24,086 bases of DNA from Haplosporangium gracile (taxonomy: Eukaryota; Mortierellomycota; Mortierellomycetes; Mortierellales; Mortierellaceae). The DNA lies in the NCBI GenBank assembly GCA_015499985.1, contig JAAAUF010000526.1, positions 1-24,086 on the forward strand. The letters run 5' to 3'. A program made the translations under genes and the position numbers. The notes below the pieces were generated by a model. That model made no database searches and had not been told where the DNA came from. It was given only the letters and a program-made list of their open reading frames with translations. Below, one piece after another: positions 1 through 8,700 of the stretch. The first letter of the stretch is position 1; each line of letters starts with the position of its first letter.

Positions 1-137
1 AATAAAAAAAAAGAGAAAATGAAAAAACATTGCAACAATTTCTTGACCTACTGTATATATATTATCTTAGGGCTCAATAAAGAACTCCATCTTCTTTCTC
101 ACCACTTCTCTGATTCCCACGTTCATATCACAGATAG
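1..137. other. A+T-rich leader, probable intron or decayed 5' part of the Fanzor relic
   Basis: This stretch is A- and T-rich and has no convincing coding potential. It ends in pyrimidine-rich sequence with two possible acceptor AGs (131-133 CAG and 136-137 AG) just before the Fanzor reading frame opens at 138; an in-frame TAG lies at 135-137. The simplest reading is the end of an intron whose upstream exon lies outside the window or is lost. A donor-like GTATAT at about 54 is possible, but I could not confirm an exon before it. Confidence 0.35.
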
Positions 138-990
138 GATGCCAAACTTTGCCGGCAGGAGGAATTCTACAGAGTCATCGAGGGCCTGCTCAAGATGATC
201 GGCGGATCTGTCGAACGGCCAAGGATGCTGCACCAACTCGTTGTGATCGCGATCGGTCTGGCCAAGTTTACTGCTGTGCATGGCCCACCAGCGCTCAATG
301 GCACGCTAGAGGCGTTTTTCGTCAATCTACTAGGGCACATCTTTGCGAAGACTGTTCTGCATGGCCATTCCTTTACAGCGACATGCTAATAATGCCTCTA
401 TTTTTTTTTGTCTTGACTTAGGCTCGTTCGTTGGGCTACCTGGCCATCGGAATCAGCGGGCATTACTCGTCCAAAAGATGCTCAGACTGTTATGACTTTG
501 TTAGCGCGACGTCGGACTGGCGGATCCTGTACTGCAAGACCTGCAAGCGCTTTCGACAACGCGATGTGATGGCGTCCGAGAACATGAGCAATGCCATTAA
601 GAACCACTTGATCCATCACCAGCGGCCGCTTTATCTCCATCCTCGGCGTCAAGATGGATCTTACCCATGGATGGATGTTGTGATAGCGGTAGTGATAGTG
701 GTAGAGGAGAAGCAGGCGGACCATCAGCTGAGGCCATGAACTGCATTGGGGATGGACCAGGTGGCAGTGGTAGCGGAGGAGCAGCAGCAGCCAGCCCGTC
801 GATGGCGGCAGCGACCAATGCGGGTGGCCCACCTAGGAAGAGACGCGCCGCTTCGATCGTCTTAGTCGAGGTTCCCAACACCGACGTCGATCCCATGGCT
901 GATGCTCCAAGTTCTGCATCCGGCCGCACAAAGAGCAAGGCAAGGAAGAATGAACGCAGGAGTTTCACCAAGTTGCAAGTTGCACCATAG
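138..990 (+). pseudogene. Fanzor (eukaryotic TnpB-like RNA-guided nuclease), C-terminal half, decayed
   Basis: Fanzors are eukaryotic relatives of transposon TnpB that cut DNA guided by an RNA made from the element's 3' end. Seen here: an exon opening at 138 encodes the RuvC-II region (VVIAIGLAKF, then HGPPALNGTLEAFF). An intron ending at 421 follows, with donor at 354 (preferred, phase 0) or 321. The next exon encodes ARSLGYLAIG, a zinc ribbon of spacing C-x2-C-x16-C-x2-C (KRCSDC ... YCKTC), and a RuvC-III-like RDVMASENM, all typical of the TnpB/Fanzor C-terminus. From about 660 the frame degenerates: it stops at 739, while a Gly/Ser/Ala-rich, then basic tail (PPRKRR ... SFTKLQVAP) is open in another frame from 667 to 990. 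A frameshift at an ATGG tandem repeat (667-677) would explain this. The N-terminus and RuvC-I are absent from the window. The family call is firm; pseudogene status is inferred from the frameshift and a non-acidic residue at the alternative RuvC-II position. Confidence 0.75.
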
Positions 991-1035
991 CGTCCGTAGT
1001 TAGATATGCATGCTTGTCACCATGTTCCATAGTGT

Positions 1036-1086
1036 AGGGTCACGTGCAATAGGTGACGTCATCGTAGTCCGATGCACTGTGACCCT
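1036..1086. promoter_or_regulatory. Palindromic element with E-box and perfect CRE upstream of the BET gene
   Basis: Arms AGGGTCACGTGCA (1036-1048) and TGCACTGTGACCCT (1073-1086) are inverted repeats with one bulged base around a 24-nt loop. The left arm holds a CACGTG E-box (1041-1046) and the loop holds TGACGTCA (1054-1061), the palindromic ATF/CREB site. It lies 98 bp before the proposed BET start codon and 45 bp after the Fanzor tail stop. Two readings are possible: a bZIP/bHLH-bound promoter element of the BET gene, or a structured 3' end of the Fanzor element. I favour the promoter reading. The palindromes are seen; the function is inferred. Confidence 0.45.
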
Positions 1087-1183
1087 GCGTTTAAATCATC
1101 ACCACAATGCACTCTCTTTCTCCTCCACGCCATCGTCTTGGACGTCGACAATCACACGCCGACCCGAGGAGCTTGACACGCCC

Positions 1184-4100
1184 ATGTACAAACACACGCA
1201 CGAGGACGACTACCCAGAGTCATTGAATGGGTAATGCCCTTTTTGATTCAGCTTGATTCAGTACTTCTGCTCGCACAGGTGGCGTGGTGCTTTTCAAGGC
1301 TATTGTTTCGAGGAAAACGACCGCCGTGGACTTTGCATAACTGACTTGTAATGCTATGTGCTTGGTTACAACAATAGTGGATCCAAGCGGATTAAAGACA
1401 CTGACCAGACTCCTATCATGTCAGACTTCATATACCCAGAGGCAACTTCTAGTGCTTCTCAATCGTTAAGGGTAATGGTCCATGTACAATATTTTGTTTG
1501 GATATGATTGCTTCAGAGTACAGACGTCTAATATGCCTCCTTTGATTCTTAGCCGCTCAATCCTCCTCAACGTGTCTCCAACGGAGGTGCCAGAGTGGAC
1601 ATGACGCCCTGGCAGCATAAACGATGCTCGGATATCTTGAAAGAGCTCAAGAAAAACCCGGCTTCACTGGACTTTCGCTATCCCGTCGCTTATCAGGAAA
1701 TGCGCCTCTTCGACTATCCCGATATCATCAAGAACCCCATGGATCTCTCGACTGTTGACAAAACGCTCAAGGCACGGAAATACGAGGTGGTCGATGATTT
1801 TGTCAGCGACATCAATTTGATCTTTTCTAACTGTTACCTCTACAATGGACCACCGGGACCCATGGCAGTTGTGTCGGAGCATGCCGCGAAACTCGAAGAA
1901 GTATTCAAAATTGCGTTGGCCAAACTGCCCGTGGTGGTAAGTGGATTATGTATTATGTGGCTACAGCTCTTTTCCTTTTTAGAACATATTCTTTTTTAGA
2001 ACATATTCTTGATAATGAACAATACAATTAATGGTGTGATTGTTCATTGTGGTAGGAACCCAAAATGGCACCGGAGCCTGTTGTGATCAAGACGAGCTCC
2101 AAAAAGCCTTCAGCAACAAAGCTCAAGAAGGATGTAGTCAAAAAGGAAGAGAAAAAGAAGGAGGTGAAACTGATGCCTGTCCAGCTTGTCACTCCAGCAT
2201 CTACCGCCATGACCAGCATGCACCAGGAGCACACACGGGCGGATTCAGAGGAACGGCGGCCAAAGCGGGATGTTCAGGCGCCATCAAAGGAGATCTCGAC
2301 AGGCAGCTCGAAGCGGAAAGGACAGAGCAAATGGAAATCTGACCCGCAACTGCGTCACTGCCAGAATATCTTGAAGGAGTTCGCTAAAAAGTCCAACGCA
2401 GAGTTCATGTTCCCGTTTATGCAGCCTGTGGACTGGAAAGCGTTCAAATTGTTCAGTTATCCAGAGATCATCAAAAATCCCATGGATGTGTCAACTATTC
2501 GAACCAAGTTAGAATCAGACGAGTACGACAATGCGGCACAGTTTGAGGCGGATGTCCGACTTATGCTGAATAACTGCTACACGTTCAATCCTCCAACAGA
2601 CCCCGTCCACCAGTTGGGTCAGCGACTGCAGAAGCTGTTCGAGAGCAAATGGGCAGAGTTACCTCGGGAGCCAACACCCCCACCAGTAGAAGAAGTGACT
2701 ATTGACTCTGAAGAAGAGGAAGAGGAACCAGATGTAGATTCTTCAGGTATGGTGTGCTCCTTTTTCCTTTTTTACAATTCATATTGTTGTAATATTTTGT
2801 GCATTTTGATCCCGTTGCTTATTGTTTCAATTTTTTCCTCTTTTTTTTATTTGGGCTTCTAGATGACAAAATTGCTGCTATGGAGCGGGATTTGAAGACT
2901 CTGTCAGAGAAACTGGAGACCATGAAGGCGACAAAAAAGAAAGAAAAGAGCAGCAAGCAACCATCAACGTCAAAGCCAGTGCAGGAAAAGCCATCAAAGT
3001 TCAAATCGTCTTCTTCGGCATCCAAATCCTCGACCAAGACGCATGATCATAAGGCGTCCAGCTCAAAGAGGTCGAGACCTGTTTATGCTAGCAGCGACGA
3101 AGACGATGACGTCCCTATTATCACGCTCAAGCAGAAGCAGGAACTCAGCGAGAATATCAGCCGACTGGAGGGAGAGAAGTTGGCCAAGGTGATCCAGATC
3201 ATTCATAGAAGCATGCCCCAGCTGCGCGATGTAAGTTTTTCCTTCATCAGTAACGAACGATTGTATCGGCGATGATCAATCAGAACCAATCTGCCATTTA
3301 CTAACAGGTTTATTCATTTTCAATTAAAGAACGGTGGTCAGGATGAGATTGAGCTTGAAATGGATGCGCTGGATCCAGCCACTCTTCGCGAGTTGTATTT
3401 GTATGTACGCAAGAATTCTGCGGCCAAACGGAAACGTCCCGAGCCCAAGAAGGTTAACGTTCAATATGCACAGGAGGACTCGGTCAAAAGGATATCTGAG
3501 CTGGAAGGCAAGCTTCAAAAGTTTGACGCGTCTTCGAGCCATGGTATGTAAACTTGAAAAGATATTTTCATGATTGTTGTATGCAGTTGACTAATAATCA
3601 GCATGTGCATGAATGCTAACCAAGCTAATTGTTATCATGTGTAGCAAACGGCAATTTGTCGCATTCTAGTGACCTCTCGAGCTCATCCGACTCTGATTCC
3701 GATTCCAATGACTCAGGTATACACAGCACTGTCATCGCCACTTTGGAACGGATATCAACATTGTGCTAAGCTCGGGACCTCGACACTCGCGACTTTGGTT
3801 CGTATTTACTAACGTTTTTCCTGAGGTTCCTTTTTTCTGTCTTCTAGAACCAGTGCGTCCTTCGGCCCGCAAGTCCAAAAAGGCGGCAAGCCCGCCACCT
3901 TCCAAGTCGAAGCAGGAGGCACACGTTCCATCTCATAAATCAAGACAGGAGTCGCCTTCTCCATATCGCAAGCCAACACCACCCCCATCTCACAAACCAA
4001 AGCAGGAATCACCGTCCCCATCTTTTAAGCCGAGCCAGGAAACAGCGCCCATTCCTCGCAGGCGAAAACAATCAACACCCCCCCCTCATTCGCGCAGGTC

Positions 4101-5576
4101 GAAGCCGTCAACACCACCAACCTCACGCAAGTCCACTCTCGACTCGCTTTGGCCAAACGACTTGCAAGGTGGCACCAAGACTGCAATGTCTTTTGACGTT
4201 GCCCCTCTCGATTTGAAGGCCATTAGTGCAGTCACTTCGAACGCGACCAAGGACAAAGAGATCCACAGCCGAAAGCAGAGCATTGTAAGTCTACTCATCT
4301 TTTTTGTGACATGGTAATGTGGACACGTGCAGGCTGATTATTGGTGCAAACAGACCTACTGATGACCATTTTTTTATTGTAATAGGAGGTGACCGAGCTT
4401 GAAAACATGGAGCATTGGGCTGCGTTCCCTGCTGAGATTGAGCCAAGCTCGTTTTCCAACCCTTCATCATCTCGCCAGGGCGAGGTTCAGAAATCTGAGA
4501 AAGACAAGGCTTACGAGAAGTTTATGGCCGAAGAAAAGAAGGTATCATCTGAAGTTCCTGTTGCAAACGATTGACTATGTTGTCATCCTATTTGTTCCCT
4601 TTGTTGTCTGTAGATTCCTTTTCATTGCTAATTTTTTTTTGATACAATATAGAAACAACAACTTCGCGATGAGCAGTTGCGCCGAGAAGCAGAAGTTCGT
4701 GAAGAGAATGAGCGCAGACGTGCAGAGGAACGCCAGCGCGCCGAGGAGGATCTTAGGCGCTCTGGGTAAGCAAATTGTTCTGTCTGAAATAACCAGATGT
4801 ATGCTTGAGGATTAGGACAGCTACTTATCCTTCAAACCTTTGACCTCTGATTGTGTTCCGTTAATAGCAAGGAGGTTCGTCGCCAAACGTTTTTGCGGGA
4901 ACAAAGGCGCCAGGAAGAACTCCAGCGTCAGCGTGCGGAAGCCCTTGAACGGAAGCGTGAACTTTTGAAGACAGAGAATCCATTGTGGGACCAGGCTTAC
5001 ATGATGCAACAGTTCGAGGCTGAAATGGAGCAAGACCGCCGTGAACAACTCCGACTCCACCAGGAGAAGATACGAATTGCCCGTGATGCTATCCTTGCGG
5101 ACCCATTGTTCAATGACCCTATCGCCTATTACAACAATCCGATCGCCTTCAACAACCCTATGGCCATGTATGGCTCGTACGCCTGGCAAATGGACTCGCC
5201 TGATGTCTCTAACGGAATGCCTGGATCATCTGGCACTTCGCCCACACAGTCGTGGTCGCCGCCTCTGTCTCAACCACCACCTCCAGCTTACTCACCGCCT
5301 CCGCAGACTGTCCCTCCACCCCCAGCCCATTCACCGCCATCGCAGACTGTCCCACCTCCGCCACCTCCACCACCACCACCATTGAGCTCGCCTCCACCAC
5401 CGCCTCCACCTCCACCTCCAACAAACTCGCCTCCACCCCCACCTCCTCCACCCCCACCAGTTCCACATGCAGCGGATGAGGCGCCAGTCAGAGCGCCTCT
5501 TGTCCCCGCTCTACCTGCCCAGCCGGCCTTGGAGGATGGATTTGATGAGGACGATATGAACTGTGACGAAGATTAG
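1184..5576 (+). CDS. BET-family double bromodomain protein (BRD4/Bdf1-like), 1117 aa, 12 exons
   Basis: A nuclear reader of acetylated histones that couples chromatin to transcription. Exons: 1184-1230, 1279-1347, 1378-1471, 1553-1936, 2056-2746, 2863-3230, 3330-3543, 3645-3716, 3848-4284, 4386-4541, 4653-4765, 4868-5576; all phases agree. Bromodomain 1 spans about residues 88-198 (IIKNPMDLSTV, acetyl-lysine Asn168 in NCYLYN). Bromodomain 2 spans about 293-405 (FPF shelf at 317-319, Asn376 in NCYTFN). Then come acidic and Lys/Ser-rich linkers, a NET domain at about 512-590 (LEGEKLAKVIQIIH ... LDPATLRELYLYV), a phospho-type Ser/Asp stretch, basic QESPSP repeats, a BRD4-like NMEHWAAF element, a long charged coiled coil, a polyproline region and an acidic end. 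Bromodomain 1 has LDF (109-111) where the WPF shelf is expected. The start at 1184 follows the pyrimidine-rich leader; in-frame ATGs at 1010 and 1022 could add up to 58 residues but would turn the CRE palindrome into coding sequence. Confidence 0.93.
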
Positions 5577-5616
5577 TCCGCTTCCAATTCATCTCGCACA
5601 CTGTTGACAGCGACAG

Positions 5617-5646
5617 AAAATAAAATAAAATAAAAAAATAAAAAAT
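5617..5646 (+). terminator. Overlapping AATAAA poly(A) signals of the BET gene
   Basis: About 40-70 nt past the BET stop are repeated AAATAAAATAAAATAAA motifs, a run of overlapping canonical poly(A) signals. Only 205 bp separate the BET stop from the KNL1 start, so the BET 3' end and the KNL1 promoter are compressed into this interval and probably overlap. No other gene or clear TATA box is seen in 5577-5781. Confidence 0.6.
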
Positions 5647-5781
5647 CAATTCAGACTGAGGTGCTTCTGAAAAGTCACTTTCATCGCGTGGAAAAGTAGA
5701 CGCTTTACGACTGTTATTTTGAGCGGTAACCAAGCCAAAAAAAACTTCAGCACCGCCTTCTTTCTTCTCGCCACCAACAAG

Positions 5782-8700
5782 ATGGACGAAGGCATACTAT
5801 CGCAGGAAGAGGGCATACTATCGCAGGAGCCATCGCCGGTGTCATCGCCCGAGCCATCGCAGGCCGACATTCTCACTCAAGACACTACATCTCCACCATC
5901 AGTAGAAACAACAACAGCAGCCGAAGAGGCAACAACAGCAATACAAGCAGCAGCAGTATCAGAGACTGAATCAACCGAGGCAGCTAGCACCATTGCAACA
6001 ATAACAGTAACATCAACGACGGCATCAATAACAACAGAATCAGCTCAGAAGCAATCTCCAGAGAATGAACAACAGGGATCCATCTCTCAAAAACGACCTG
6101 TGCCTAAGGAAAACGGGGCTGACTTTGTGGGCGAGGATGAATCACCTGCAGCGGCTGAAGCTAATCAGGACAAGAACAACGACAACGCTCATGGCCGTGC
6201 AGATTCGTACCCTTCGCCCAAGAAGAGAAGAATATCGGTGCGGGTCATTAACGCGCTCGCTATCAGCACTCTAATTTGTCAACTCGGTTCTTTGGCGGTA
6301 GAAAATCGAGGTACTAACGAGTCCTACTATCTTTATTTCTTGGCAATAGCTTCCAGGAAAGTCAATTCTTAAATCTGCCGGCCTTGAAGACGAAGAGGAT
6401 TTAACAGGAACCCAGGCGACCTCAGATCATACAGGCACGATTGACAATGAAGAAATATCGGGCATCGACACCACGGAGACATTCTCCTCCACAACGTAAG
6501 CAATCAAATGCTTGTTTGTCACGCTTAGCTTCTTGCTACCATGTTGACTAGGGATGACATCTAATTCAAGCCTGTTTTTGTAATTCCCTCTAGCGAGTTT
6601 TTGAAGCGAAGCCGAAAGTCAATTGGAAGACGCGTCAGTTTCGCAGCAACTGCCAGAATCAGGTACGAGATACACCGTCTTAATTCAGGAAGAGAATCGA
6701 CAATAACCTCGGGGCAACATAAGGATCAATCAACCATGCTGACCAAAAAGACACCCATTGTTTTATTAGAATGTTTGAGCGCGACGACAAGGAAGATGAA
6801 CACGCAAAGACAATGAGCTTTATTGAAGGCAATAAGGCACAAGTCAACCCGAGTAACGCCCCTTTCATCTTCCAGAGCAGCAGCCAGTAAGTATATGAAT
6901 GAACGCATCTTGAACTCAAAGGCATCACGGTACATTATCAGCCCCATCCTCACTGTCAAAAATCTTCGGGCGTCTAGGGATAACGATACCAACAACACTG
7001 CCAGCTCCATGGAAAGCAGTGGTCCTAGTCAGGATAATCAGGATAATCAGGATAATCAGGAGGACGAAAATACGCAAAACACGCATACCTCAAACGGAAG
7101 CACCGACTCCGAGAAAGAGTAAGTCTTGCTTATTTTGTATCCAGCGCATCTGTGATGATATATGTCAAACTAACAATTTCATTTATCGTTATTATTCAAT
7201 AGACGCAGTTTTGAGATCAATGTAGCTCATGGATATTCCGATACTACTTCAGGAAGTTCAGAAGCAAATAGCGGCTTATACTTGCAATCGTTACTCCCTG
7301 CGGAAGGGCTTGAAAGTTTCGATGACATGGGGCACTCGAGCGACAGCAGCGGCGATGACGATATCAACTACTTTCCGGATGTTCACCTTATGAAGCGGTC
7401 TTCCGGAGTTGGGATTTTTGATGGCGATCAGGACGCCGATCTTGGTCCTCAATTTGAGGTTGATCAGGCGAGCCACAGTCGTTTTACTCAGCAACTGGAC
7501 CACCTTGATGATGGAACGGGCGACATGTCACTTGTGAGCGAGGACTATAGCATGGATTTTAAGTTCCAAAGGCACAGATCTTCTCTTCCAGGGAGGCAAC
7601 CAACACCGTTCGGTGGAGATGACAGAGCCGTGAATTCGACGACAGAATTCGCCAACAACTTGCAATTACTCGCCACGCACGCTGAATCCTTTTCCACTGG
7701 GCCTCCGCATGGACATCCTGATCTCGGATCTGTGGCCGGCATCATGGATGAAGCTATTATAGCCAATGCCAGGCAGAGTCTCGACATGCTGGAAGAGCAG
7801 ATTCCAGGCGACGAGGACACTGATATGGACATTACAGCGCCGATTGGGACAGGGATCCAGGAACTTGCACATGAGATGCCTCCAATGGCATTTCATACTG
7901 CCGAGGACCATACCGCCATGTTCTCTGATTTTGGCAGTCAGATGGATATGACGCAGACCATTGGCGTAGGTATCGTAGAGAACATCACCATTGCACCATC
8001 TACTCAAGACGACATCACATCACAAGCCGGGACTCCCATGGATATGACGCAGCCCATTGGTGTAGGTATTGTGGAGGCCGTCCATGTTGCGACATCGACT
8101 CAAAGCGACACCGCATCACAAGCTGAGGAAGCAAAGGACACCGAAAGTAGCATTGATGTCAATGCGCATCAATTACTTGAAACGCCTCGCCGACATAGCT
8201 TCAACAGCCGAGCTTCTCTACGCGCGAGCTTTGGGGCTACTGATGTTGCCGCTAATCAATCTCAGACAGCCCATGCAGAGGTATCCGAGCAGCATGAAAA
8301 AGAACGCCGACAGCCGCCTTTTAACGAACCAGGTAACAATGGCAGCGACGCGAAAATATCACTCTATTTTGCGAAAAGGAGGATGTAACTCACAGAAAAT
8401 ACTGACTTGGCAGAGAACATGTCATGATCTCAATCTCTTAGTCTTTCAAGCTCCTCAAATCAGTCCTGCGACGAGCAATCTTGCCAAAAAGATTGACCGT
8501 TTCTCGGTCAGCGAGCCGTCTGGGTTGACCAGCGGGCCTCAAGGAGACGAACAATACAACATTTTGGACTTGTTACGCGAGCAGGATCGTGCACGGAGGT
8601 CGATCACAGGCGTCTCGACGGATGGCGGTGATATTTCACGAGATCATACCAATGACTTCACCAACGAGTTCACCAACGATCACTCTATGGGGGCGTCTGG

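Noticed and set aside
482..971. Long minus-strand open frames opposite the Fanzor tail
   Set aside because: They lie antisense to the Gly/Ser/Ala-rich, G+C-rich tail, where stops are rare on both strands; their products are low-complexity and show no domain.
1010..1183. Upstream in-frame ATGs (1010, 1022) as the BET start
   Set aside because: They would make the CRE/E-box palindrome and the C+T-rich leader coding, and the added 58 residues resemble no BET N-terminus. Not fully excluded.
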